Assembly: GCA_029298735.1 (NCBI GenBank)
Contig: JANSLP010000410.1
Location: forward strand, 1-25,793
Source of the DNA: Ophiostoma sp. CBS 140.51
Taxonomy: Eukaryota; Ascomycota; Sordariomycetes; Ophiostomatales; Ophiostomataceae
Reading direction: 5' to 3'
DNA length: 25,793 nucleotides
Part shown: piece after piece, positions 10,916-20,891 of the stretch
Layout of the letters: each line of letters opens with the position of its first letter
Position numbering within the stretch: the first letter of the stretch is position 1
Notes under the pieces: generated by a model
Seen by the model: the letters and a program-made list of their open reading frames with translations, nothing else
Databases searched by the model: none
What the model was told of the DNA's origin: nothing
Translations under genes and position numbers: made by a program

Positions 10916-13220
10916 ATGAACATGGCCTCGGGACCGCCTCATCCACTGGAGCTGGGCTCCTCAGATAGCCTGGGCGTACCGACAAGAGCAGACTCGCCGT
11001 CCACAGGTTTTCTACCACCACGCCTTCCGTCCTCTGCCTCCGGCCTCAAGGGGCTTAACAACCCCCTCACATCCAAAGTCACGAGCGTGTTGTCGGCGTC
11101 CTATACAGATGCCGATTTCCGTGACTCATTAGCACTACTCGACCAGCGGGGTGTCCACAACAATGCCGAAACACGGCGGCGCCTACGACTGGACGTCCAG
11201 AAGGAGGTCATTGACAGCAATGGCGAGGTGATTGCCGAGTTTGGCCGCGTGGCCGAGGTGGGTGTTTCTAATTTGCAGTCTTCTTCTTCGCGTCCTGCTG
11301 CGGGCCAATTGACTAATAGTCGTGACCGAGCAGCAACTCCGCCGGATAGGCGGGACTATCGACAAGTTGAACAAGACCTACGATGCCATGAAGACGGAGA
11401 TTAGTTCAGCACACACTGCGACAGATCCCGTTCTGGAGGAGGCATCCTCTCTTATTGACCAGCGGCGCAATATCGAGACGCGGCGCCGGTTGTTGACTGC
11501 CTTTGTAGGCCACTTTGTGCTCAGCGAAGACGAGATCGCCGTACTGACACAGACGGCCGAGCCCGTCGACGACCGTTTCTTCGCGGTGCTTAAGAAGGCG
11601 AAGAAGGTCCTCAAGGACTGCGAGATGCTGCTTGGCTTCGAGGATAACCAGTCGCTCGGCTCCGAAATCATGGGACAGACGTCCAAGTACATTAACAACG
11701 GCTTCCAGAAGCTCTACAAATGGGTGCAGCGCGAGTTCAAGAATCTCAATCTTGAGAACCCACAGATTGGTTCAACTATGAGCCGGGCACTGCGTGTGCT
11801 CGCTGAGCGCCCAACGCTGTTCCAGAGCTGCCTCGACGCATTTTCTGAGGCACGCGAGAGCATTCTGTCGGACGCCTTTTACGTGGCATTGACCGGCAGC
11901 GACGAGGCCGGTAACAAGAGCAGTGGGCGCCATAGTGTAAAGCCGATAGAGATGGCAGCACACGATCCCCTGCGGTACGCAGGTGACATGCTGGCCTGGA
12001 CACATTCGGCGACGGTTAGCGAACGCGAAGCGCTCGAGTCGCTGTTTGTGGCCGACGGAGAGCTGGCACGCGGCCTCAAGGAAGGACGCGAGAACGAGGT
12101 GTGGCGCCTTGCTGATGAGGAGGACGAAGACGGCCAGAACGTCTTTGATCCGGTCAAAGCCCTCAATGAGCTTGTAGACCGCGATCTGGCAGGTGTCGCT
12201 CGTCTTCTGCGGCAGCGTACACAGCAGGTCATCCAGATCAACGAGGACACAATCTTGGCATTTAAGCTTGCCAACCTCCTCAACTTTTACCGCCTCACCT
12301 TTGCCAAGCTCCTCAGTAGGGGTGGTGGGAGCAGCACCAATGGTGACGCCAATGGGTCGTCGGATACGAAGAATAGCGACGCCGGCGACTCGAGTCTTGT
12401 CGAGACACTCAATGGTCTCGAAACCGAAGCTTTGCGCCATTTCCGCTCGCTCGTGCGCGACCACGTGTCTACCCTGCAAGGCGAGTTTTCACACGCGCCG
12501 GCCGACTCGGCCCAACCCGACTTTTTACAGGACGGTCTAGAGCAGCTTGTTGCCATTATGAAAACTTACGATACGTCGCTAACGTCTCCCGATAGCCGCG
12601 AATCTGGGTTCGCGCCTATTCTGGCAGAGACACTCGATCCTTACCTGAATGGCTGTGAGAAGATGGCCAACAAGGCAACGTCTGCAGTTGACAGCCTGAT
12701 ATTTATGATCAACTGCCTGACAGCAGCCCGCGAGACACTAGCGGCCTACGATTTTACGACAGCCCGCGTCGCCGAGCTGCAATCAGCCATTGACAACAAA
12801 GCAGCCGCCCTCGCCGACAACCAATACGGATTCTTCTGCGAGCAGTCGGGTGTGGAAGCTTTGTTCGCTTCTTTGGCACCGCTCACGCCGGACAGCAAGG
12901 CCGATCTGCAGAAAGCCGTCAAACTCGACCTGCTGCAGCCAGAGGCTCTCACACTGGCCAGCCAACGGCTCGACGATTTTCTCCCCTCTGCACTCATGGA
13001 CGCTGTCGAGAACCTCAAGCCACTGCAAGACCCTCGGCTGGCGCGACAGCTGACTGAAGAGGCGGCCGAGAAGTTCTGTGTCAACTTTGAACATGTGGAA
13101 GCGATCCTCGATGTCGCGGATGAGATGCTGCTCGATAGAAACGAGGACAAGGACCCCGAGACGACACTGCGCGGTCTGTTCCCGCGGACAACAGTCGAGA
13201 TACGCGTGTTGTTATCGTGA
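10916..13220 (+). CDS. COG6: conserved oligomeric Golgi complex subunit 6 (Cog6)
   Basis: Two exons, 10916-11257 and 11334-13220, are joined across a 76 bp phase-0 intron (donor GTGGGT, branch GACTAAT, acceptor GAGCAG). Splicing reads EFGRVAEQLRRIGGTIDKLN, the conserved N-terminal coiled-coil of Cog6. The product is 742 residues if translation starts at ATG 10916, or 740 if it starts at 10922, which has the better context (A at -3, G at +4). The first 60 residues are Pro/Ser-rich. The rest is helical, and the protein ends LFPRTTVEIRVLLS, as Cog6 proteins do. Cog6 is a lobe-B subunit of the COG tether, which acts in retrograde traffic within the Golgi. The gene is divergent from ATG9, and the ATPase gene follows in tandem on the same strand 1.09 kb downstream. 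Confidence 0.93.
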
Positions 13221-14307
13221 TTGTGATGTTTCGGAACGTTCAAAAAGGAAAAGGTAAAAAATAAATGGAGGGCATCGGGAGACCGGGTAGATACTTTCGA
13301 TAGAAAAAGAAAAGAAGAAAAAGTACAAAAGTACAACTGAAGTACTCCATTCAAACGTAAACAAGGCCCATTTGCACAGCTAAAGTGAGCCAGGTCAATT
13401 CCCACCGTGGCAAAATCATGGTCGCAATCGGAATCGCCCATTCGAACCAAAACCGGCACTGGAACACAGCTAAACACAACTTGGCTCTTGTCCTCTCTTG
13501 TCTGCCTAGAGGGCCGATCACCACACAAAAGTACCGCCCATGTACATAATTATGCGAGTAGCCGAGTTGCTTACCCATACCAAAGCCTGCCATCAGAAAC
13601 AATACGTCACTGATGCCCCGCCCTCCCTCGCCATCCGCCGGCCCACACCACAATACACTCAGCCAGCGAGCCAGCCTCGCCCAGCGCTCACAAGGAGCGC
13701 GCTAGCGCTGTTCCAGCGGGCGTAATACCGTGTACACAGTAGTAGGCATTCTGGCATTCTGTACCAGTGCCCTCCAGCAGTGCCTGGTCTCCCTCGCACT
13801 TTCCAGTTGCGGTTCACCTCCAGCGCACCACACACAGCCCAAGACAGCCAAATGTGACGCTGCCTCACAAACTGCCCAACTTCACATGGCCAGGCCCTTC
13901 TAATTCGAATCCTCTCCAAACTGCAACACAGCAACATTGCAAAACCGCATCCTCCTCATTGCCGCACATATCGTCTCTCAGCCGCACCGAAGAGGCTCTG
14001 CGACGTCCAGCTTGTCATTGCATCTGCGCATTCTCAATTGCTACTGCTTTTGTGTGTGTGTTTTTTTTTCTTTCTTTTTCGCCGGGCATTCCATCGGTCC
14101 ACTTTGTCACGTTTTTTAGAAATCCAGTTGCCTCTCACCAAAACCTTCACCAAAACCTCGTATCTTACCGGCCTTGGACAAAAACACTGCACGCGATACA
14201 TCTCGACAGCCCGTCCGCCATCGTCCGTGGCTCTGTTATCACCCTGGCGACATCGATTCGGCACTCTGGCGACGTCGCATGCTTTTAGGGGCAGCCCGGG
14301 CAGCAAG
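13221..14307. other. COG6 3' flank and promoter/leader of the MIT-AAA gene
   Basis: The left part is A-rich, with an AATAAA at 13260-13265. The right part, from about 13590, becomes C-rich. A GT run followed by a T-rich pyrimidine tract lies at 14050-14090, about 220 bp before the ATPase start, in a position typical of fungal leaders. A tandem GGCATTCT duplication is at 13746-13761. The frame at 13767-14288 is His/Ser/Pro-rich leader sequence, not a convincing protein. Confidence 0.5.
13260..13265 (+). terminator. putative polyadenylation signal of COG6
   Basis: An AATAAA lies 40 bp after the COG6 stop codon, in an A-rich stretch. The position and sequence fit a eukaryotic poly(A) signal. 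Fungal signals are loose, so this is tentative. Confidence 0.35.
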
Positions 14308-17208
14308 ATGCTGCAGAGCGGGACCGCGGCGTCCAGCCTGCAGAAGATCTATGAGGAAGGCTATTTGACTTGCTCGACCGCCGTTTATTATGAAGGACAG
14401 GTAGGTGTTCCTTTATGTTGCTACATGGCGTGATGTTGCTTCCTGTCTTCCTGTTCTGTGTGCTAATACTCCAAGGGAAACGAAGAAGAGGCGATGCGGT
14501 GCTGGAGAACCGCCGTCCAACAGATCCAGAATAAACAAGCCGACGGCAGCATCCCTGAATATGCAGCGTTGACAGAAACAGAAAAGGCATTGTCAGACAG
14601 TCTTAGAGAGCTGGAGTACCAGGCCCAGGAACGCATCGACCTGCTCCAGGCACTCAAAGAATCGCGGCGCGTCGACCCGTTCCAGGACCCGCCAGGATCG
14701 TACCCAGGAAGCTCCGCCAATCCGTCCAACAGCTACAATAGCTACAACAGCGGGTACAATGGCAGCAATGGCAACAACGGCAGCAACGGCTATGTTAGAA
14801 GCGCCGGCTATGGTTCGTACGGTGAAGGTCCAAGCCAATCTTCCTCGTCGCCCAACAGCGGCTATATCGGAGGAGGCACGATTCCTGCCATCACCTATAG
14901 CGAGCTGTCCCGGCCAGAGGTATCCCGCGCTCCTCCACCAGTACCTCCACGTATATCGGCATCCAGCTCGCGGCCACCGGCATACGACTCGGGTAGAGGG
15001 CCGATAGATCAGCCCGTGACTCCAGGTCAACTAGACGGCGCCGGCACCAGCAGTTATTATAGTGCACGGCCCTCGATGGACTCGCTCGCGGCTACAGACT
15101 CTCATTATGATGCAGAATCGTCTCAAGGCGGCCGTCACATGCTGTCAAAACGCACATCTCGATCTCCAAACAAGGACAGACAACATACTCTGCGACCGAC
15201 CCTCCGGTCTACACCAACCGAAACACCACTAAAAAGCTCACGGACATCGCGACTGGCCCGCTCATCTGCGCCCAAGTCATCGGTCGAACGGCAGGGCGCC
15301 AGCAAAGCAGCTACTTTGGCATGGAGTGCTCTAGGACTCTCTGCCTACGGAAAGTCGGACAGCTCTCGCAAATCATCATCTGCACCTGCCGATTCTTCGT
15401 CTTCCAAAGCCCAGATTATGCCGTCATCATCTTTGCAGATGCCCAGTCGCAAACCCGTGCGCGAGACGTCTCCCAGCTCTCAGCCGGCGCTGCAGTGGGA
15501 TAGCAACTCCCGGCGCCTTGTCCCACAGCGTTCTGCTCCTGAACCAGCAAATGTTTCCCCGAGCCACAGTAGCGCCGACCTTATCTCTTTATCACCCGAC
15601 ACCCGACGGTCTGGAGAGTACGCCAGCTCGTCCAAACCGCAGTCCCTCTCTTTGAACGCCGCGGCTAGTGCCTTGGGCAGGTCAATGCAGGCGCCTGCTG
15701 AAGGCGGCCGGCCCAGTCGACTCAACCGCTCTACATCTAACCAGCGACCCTCACTTGCGCCTGCAGCGTCCCCTAGCTTGGAACGGGTGAGCGACCCCTC
15801 AGTACGCCCCAAATCGACAGGCCACACCCGCTTCCCAGGTTCCGGCGGCACATCAAATCACTCGGCGTTGGGAAACAGAATCGAGATCAGACGAAACGTG
15901 CACTCCAGCTACGCTGCCAATGTGGCCGCATCCTCGTCCTCGCCGTCGCTTGACAGAACCACGGCATCAGCACCTGTACCGCCATCCTCGTCCAGAAAGC
16001 CCGCGCCAAGAAAAGACAAGGCGCCTGTTCGACAAGCACACGAGGTCTCTCACCTTCTTGCCGATGTGCATCTCGAGCCGTCGTCTAGCGAGGACTCGGA
16101 TAAGCTGGACGACAATGACAAGGAGAGCGAGGAGGACCTGCTGAAGATGCCCTGGAAGAAGCGCAAGCAGGCCATTTTGAAGAGCCTACCACCTGGTGTC
16201 GACGATGAAGCCGCGAAGCAAATTCTCAACGAGATTGTTGTGCAGGGAGACGTAGTTCACTGGAGCGACATTGCGGGACTGGAGCCCGCGAAGAAGGCGC
16301 TGCGGGAAGTTGTTGTGTACCCTTTCCTGCGGCCCGATCTGTTCATGGGTCTGCGTGAGCCTGCCACCGGCATGCTCCTCTTTGGGCCACCTGGTACAGG
16401 CAAAACCATGCTGGCACGCGCCGTAGCGACCGAGTCCCGGTCGACCTTCTTCTCCATCTCGGCGAGTAGCCTTACCAGCAAGTACCTCGGCGAGTCCGAG
16501 AAGCTTGTCCGTGCACTGTTTTCTTTGGCCAAGATGCTGGCGCCGAGTATTATCTTCGTCGACGAGATTGACAGCATCCTCTCGCAACGATCTGGTTCCG
16601 GTGAGCACGAGGCCACGCGGCGCATCAAGACCGAATTTCTTATTCAGTGGAGCGACCTGCAACGCGCTGCAGCAGGGCGCGAAGACAAGGATGAGTCTAC
16701 CAAAGACAGCCGCAAGGGAGATGCCAGTCGTGTTCTTGTACTAGCGGCGACGAACTTGCCGTGGGCCATTGACGAGGCTGCCAGACGTCGCTTCGTGCGT
16801 CGGCAGTACATTCCGCTCCCAGAAACCGAGACAAGAGCTGTGCAGCTCCGTACGCTGTTAGGTCAACAGAAGCACAGCTTGACGGAACAAGACATACAGC
16901 GGCTCGTCGAGCTGACAGATGGTAAGTTTTACATGACTGGTCTATGCTTTACTCTACGAATTGCAGTTTATTAACTACTCAACGCAGGCTTCTCCGGCTC
17001 GGATATCACAGCTCTGGCCAAGGACGCTGCCATGGGCCCACTCCGTTCTCTCGGCGATGCTCTTCTTATGACGAAAATGGACGAGATTCGGGGCATGGAG
17101 CTCTCTGATTTTGTGTCTAGTTTGGTCACCATCCGCCCCAGTGTCAGCAAGTCGGGTCTCAAAGAGTACGAGGACTGGGCGCGGGAGTATGGTGAACGGG
17201 GTGGTTGA
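14308..17208 (+). CDS. SAP1: MIT-domain AAA ATPase of the Sap1/spastin/Vps4 (meiotic-clade) group
   Basis: Three exons: 14308-14400, 14476-16921 and 16988-17208, with introns of 75 bp (phase 0) and 66 bp (phase 1). The product is about 919 residues. ATG 14308 is the first in-frame ATG. Residues 1-75 (SSLQKIYEEGYLTCSTAVYY, then the spliced GQGNEEEAMRCW) look like a MIT three-helix domain, which binds ESCRT-III or related tails. Residues about 76-590 are Ser/Pro/Arg-rich, with an Asn/Gly/Ser patch. The AAA module starts near 624 (VHWSDIAGLE). Walker A GPPGTGKT is at 668-675, Walker B FVDEID has D727/E728, the sensor-1 Asn is near 791, and the arginine-finger run ARRRF is near 801-803. The C-terminus has the GSDI sensor-2 region and a Vps4-like final helix. 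Catalytic residues are intact. It could equally be named Yta6 or a fidgetin-like protein. The substrate is unknown; it is not Vps4 itself, which is about 430 residues. Confidence 0.88.
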
Positions 17209-17755
17209 GTCGATTTGGCTTAGCACATTTATACGGAGTACACACTTTGCAATTTCATACATACGCACTGCATACATACATACATTCGCTTGGCGCTTCT
17301 GTTGTTTTTTTCTTATTTATCTGGGTTGTGGTTTGTCTTTTGTCTTCGTTGACTCTTTGTTATTTTTGGTTTCGTTTTTATCTTGTCTTTTTTCGGTGAT
17401 ATTAGCCGTCGTTGGGTTCTTGTTTGGTCGTCCTTTCGTTGCGGCCATGCGCATTTTCTCTCGGCAAACTTGGTGAGAGCATATCTTCTCTTTTTTTCAA
17501 TAAGTTGCGAGTTTCGTACCATTGAGAAATATACGGCCTCTGCGGTAAATAGAAATATTTGTACATAAAATCAGCGTCGTGGCGTCGTCCCTCTCGGTTA
17601 GATGTTGCCCCCTTTTCAGGGCTTTTTTTATACCGGTTATCCAAGCCCTTTCGATATCCGTTCTCAATGCAATGTGTTGTTACAACGATTCGCCAAGTCC
17701 CCCCCATCACTGCTCCTGTCTCTGTCCCATTCTCTCCTCTCATCCCCTCGCCTCT
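17209..17755. other. convergent 3' intergenic region
   Basis: This 547 bp lies between the plus-strand ATPase and the minus-strand MRPS17 gene. It is T-rich on the plus strand. It holds TACATACATACAT runs (17262-17285), a TACGGAGTA motif (17232-17240) and a TTTTTTTCAATAAG stretch near 17490. These fit overlapping terminators of convergent genes. I see no gene. Confidence 0.5.
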
Positions 17756-18375
17756 TTATAATGATGCCTCTCCCCGCATCTCCGCCTCGGCCTCCTTAAT
17801 TGACTCCTCCTTCTCGGCCGCCTCAATCTGCGCCTGCTTCTTCGCCAGCTTGCGCAGCTCCCGCTTTGATGTGATCTTGGCCAACCGATCAGCCTCGGCT
17901 GCGGCCTTGGTGACCGCCCGCCGCTCGTCCTTTGCCGCCCGCTTTGCTAGTGCTTCCGCCCACCGCTCCTCTTCGGTTGGGACTGGTGGACGCTCCTCGA
18001 TGGGAATTTGTGCGGGCGCAATGATGCGCTGGACGACGTGGCGCTTATGCTTTGACATGCGCCAGCCGGGTGAGATGGCGACGACATCGCCGGTGCGGAG
18101 GCTATCGTTGGGGTCGTGGACGAGGTGGGATTCGGGCTTTTTGAAGAACTGCAGTTTTGATCTGTGTTAGAGTGGAGATTCGGGACACTTAAAAAACAGA
18201 GGAGACAACCGATCAGGTCTCCCAGCTATGTGTGACGTACCTTGGACACCCGGCTGTTCCACTCCTGACCACCGACGCGGACCTTGACCGTCTTCGGCAT
18301 CAGACCGGCCGACACGACGACACCCGGTATTTCACGGAATGTCTTGCGCGCGGCAGCCACCAAATGGGTTGCCAT
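17756..18375 (-). CDS. MRPS17: mitochondrial small-subunit ribosomal protein uS17m
   Basis: Two exons, 18375-18241 and 18148-17756, are separated by a 92 bp phase-0 intron (donor GTACGT, branch CTCTAACAC, acceptor CTGCAG). The product is 175 residues. The start is ATG 18375 (MATHLVAAARKTFREIPG). Residues about 18-78 carry the S17 OB-fold: GLMPKTVKVRVGGQEWN, then FFKKPESHLVHDPNDSLRTG and GDVVAISPGWR. The stretch ERPPVPTEEERW at about 95-106 is typical of fungal mitochondrial S17. The C-terminal 65 residues are a Lys/Glu/Ala-rich helix. The protein binds 16S-like rRNA in the mitoribosome small subunit, and its basic N-terminus suits mitochondrial import. The gene is convergent with the MIT-AAA gene. 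An unusual inverted repeat with a double CCAAT box lies about 220-275 bp upstream. Confidence 0.92.
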
Positions 18376-19859
18376 GCTGTGTGAATATCTGGGGGGTTAT
18401 CGGAGGAGTATATCGTCTTCGTCTGGAGAGCCCGGGGCTGTGGTCGTCGTTTGTCGTCGTTGCTACCGAGCGCTGATTATCCGTTGCACGCGACAAGGGA
18501 CGTTGAAAGTTGGTGATCATTCGAGTACAGCGAAAAAAATCTCCCAGAGCCGGATTAGATAAGTCGAACATTAGTGAGGTGCCAGGAGAGCCCAACAGAG
18601 TGGGTCCTCGTGTGCTACCATTGGCCAATTGACAACGGACCCACTTTGATGACAACACTCTCAACACGACATGTCACAACCCAAACATAACATCCAGTTA
18701 GATTCGTTCAATCAACTTAAGCAACAGTCAAGTAGCTAATATTCTTATGCGATGTAAGATACTGATTGGGATTATGAAGCCAAAATTATGAAATGGTGGG
18801 GTTTTGTTTCTCACAGATTTGAAAATATATTTATATTTGGAAAAGAAAAAAATCAAACAAACAAATAGCTAGAAAATAAAGCATAGTAAACACTGGTAAT
18901 CTTGTAGATCTGCGTCTTTCTTGTAGACAGGAGAAAAAGAATACAGAGTCCAACAGCAAAAAAAAAAATCAGAAAACCACACGAATAAGGGAAGACGAAT
19001 AACTCTGCACGAGACAAAAATATGCCCTTGCAACTGCTTTCAACCCATCACCAAATATATCCCTGCAATAAACGACACTCTGTCACGATCGATTTAGAGT
19101 GGGTTTGTTTCTGGCGGCATTATTCTGTAGAAACATGGTGACAGGGTCTGACAAATACTTGTATTCCACGTCGTACTTCTCCGTACAGAAGATGCTCCAT
19201 TAATCTTTTGCGCCGCAATAGTACCGGCAAAGAAGCCACCCGGCCTTATCCACTGACATGCCCAAGGAAACACACAACGACAAAGATGTTTCAGAAACTG
19301 GAAGATCAAACGTCTCGTCAAAACTTGCTCGCATCGGGGATATTTGCATTAAAAACGGTTCGAATAGTCTTGTAACCGCCCAATGTTTTCCCGTGTCGTC
19401 TTGTCACAAGAGGCAGGATGAGAAAGAGATGGCGGTTTTTTATTTGATTTTTTTGATGAGTCGTTATTACGCGAACTGCAGGCTGCAAAGCCGAAGTATG
19501 AAAAATAAAGTCAAAATTCGCTGCAAGTACCAACACCCTTCCTCCCAACTAAGACTGCCGTAAGTAGAGCTGCCGCATTAAAATGCAAACAAAAAGAACA
19601 AAAGACGAAAACATTGGGAGAGGGTAGATATAATAAAAAGAAAAACAACAACAAGTGTAAGATTTAGTAGAGGAAAAAGAAAAGAAAAGAAGACCCTTTT
19701 GAGTACTATTCCTCGTTTATGAGAAAAGCCATAAACCGCCCTGTACACATCTAAAAAAAAGAGAAAAAGAAAAAGAAAAGAAGGAAGAAATCAGAAATCT
19801 TAAGTCATAGGATCGTAACTATTCTCTGATTCCGTTCCTTGTGATCTCGTACTCTTGAT
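18376..19859. promoter_or_regulatory. MRPS17 promoter and 3' flank of the Asn-rich gene
   Basis: From 18376 to about 18700 the sequence is mixed and holds the inverted repeat described separately. From 18700 to 19859 it is AT-rich, with polypurine tracts at about 19664-19692 and 19753-19790. These are pyrimidine-rich on the minus strand and probably lie in the 3' UTR of the Asn-rich gene. No frame here exceeds about 110 codons or looks like protein. A GGTTCGAAT string at 19358 lacks any T-stem or acceptor pairing, so there is no tRNA. Confidence 0.5.
18596..18648. promoter_or_regulatory. inverted repeat enclosing a double CCAAT box upstream of MRPS17
   Basis: The arms are CAGAGTGGGTCC (18596-18607) and GGACCCACTTTG (18637-18648), complementary at 11 of 12 positions with nine perfect pairs inside. 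Between them lies ATTGGCCAAT (18620-18629), two overlapping CCAAT boxes on opposite strands. The element sits about 220-275 bp upstream of the MRPS17 start. CCAAT is bound by the Hap/CBC complex, which controls many mitochondrial genes in fungi. A role here is inferred. Confidence 0.4.
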
Positions 19860-19917
19860 TTAGGCGACAAATGTCCGGCGGGCGAAGCGAGCCAGGCGCT
19901 GGGCCTTCTTGCCACCG

Positions 19918-19959
<42 letters not shown>

Positions 19960-20856
19960 GCAGCGGCAGTGCTCTTGGCAGCGGCAGCAGTGGCAGTCAG
20001 GGCACCGGCACCGAGGTCTACAGCGGACTGGGCAAGAGCGGCGGCGGCCTGGCCCTTGTCACCGTTGTTAGCAGCCACGTTGGTGGTGCCACCGTTGCCC
20101 TTAACCGTGAACTTGGTGCAGTCATCCTGGGAACCGCGCTGGGCAACGGGCATGATCACAGGCTGGTGGTTTGCGGACGAAGTCAGAGTGCAGAGACGGA
20201 AGTTACCGGCGGGCAGGCCACCGGCGACAGTAGCGGCTAGGCCACCCTTGCCGTTACCAGCATCGTTGATACCCTTGAAGAAAGCGAACTGAGTCGGGTC
20301 AGGGGGAGTCGTGGGGTTCAGGCTGTTGCCAATGTCCTGGACAGTAACGTGGGTATGGCCAACAACAAGACCGCCCTGTAGCTGCTGAGGAGCCGCGTAG
20401 TACGTGGCATCAGCGTTGGTGAAGGCACCAGCCACCAGGTTGTTGACCTGGAGGGTGATGTTGAAGTCCTGACCGGCCTCGATGGTCTGACCGTTCTGGG
20501 GGAAAGTGATGACGGTCGAGATCATCTGGTTCTTGGCGGGGATCTGGCCCATGACTGTTTGATTTGTTAGCATATACGGTTCTCCATTACTTTGAAAGCA
20601 ACGCATCAGACAAATAAGCTTATGTTACGTACCGATACCGTTGCAAGAGCCGGAGGTGATCTGGAGACCGTTGGTCAGGGTCTGGCCAGCGCAGAAGTTG
20701 ATGAAGTTGTTCTGCGAGGTGGTCGACGAAGCCTGGCCAGTCTCAGCACCCAGACCGGCCTGGCCATCGAAGAACGAACCCGACTGGATGGCATTGGGCT
20801 GCAGAGTGGTGCTGTCGGCAGCGTTGTTGTTCGTGTTGGTGGCCGCGTTGTTGGCG

Positions 20857-20891
<35 letters not shown>

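Noticed and set aside
12746..13528. 260-codon minus-strand open frame antisense to the COG6 3' end
   Set aside because: It mirrors the COG6 codon pattern and is Ser-rich by complement. Outside COG6 it runs into low-complexity sequence and shows no motif.
13767..14288. 173-codon plus-strand frame before the MIT-AAA gene
   Set aside because: It is His/Ser/Pro-rich with a translated T-tract (CVFFFLSF) and sits in the expected leader of the next gene.
13430..19370. tRNA B-box-like strings (TTCGAAC near 13441, ATTCGAAT near 13904, GGTTCGAAT near 19358)
   Set aside because: None has a pairable T-stem, a matching A-box at the right distance, or acceptor pairing.
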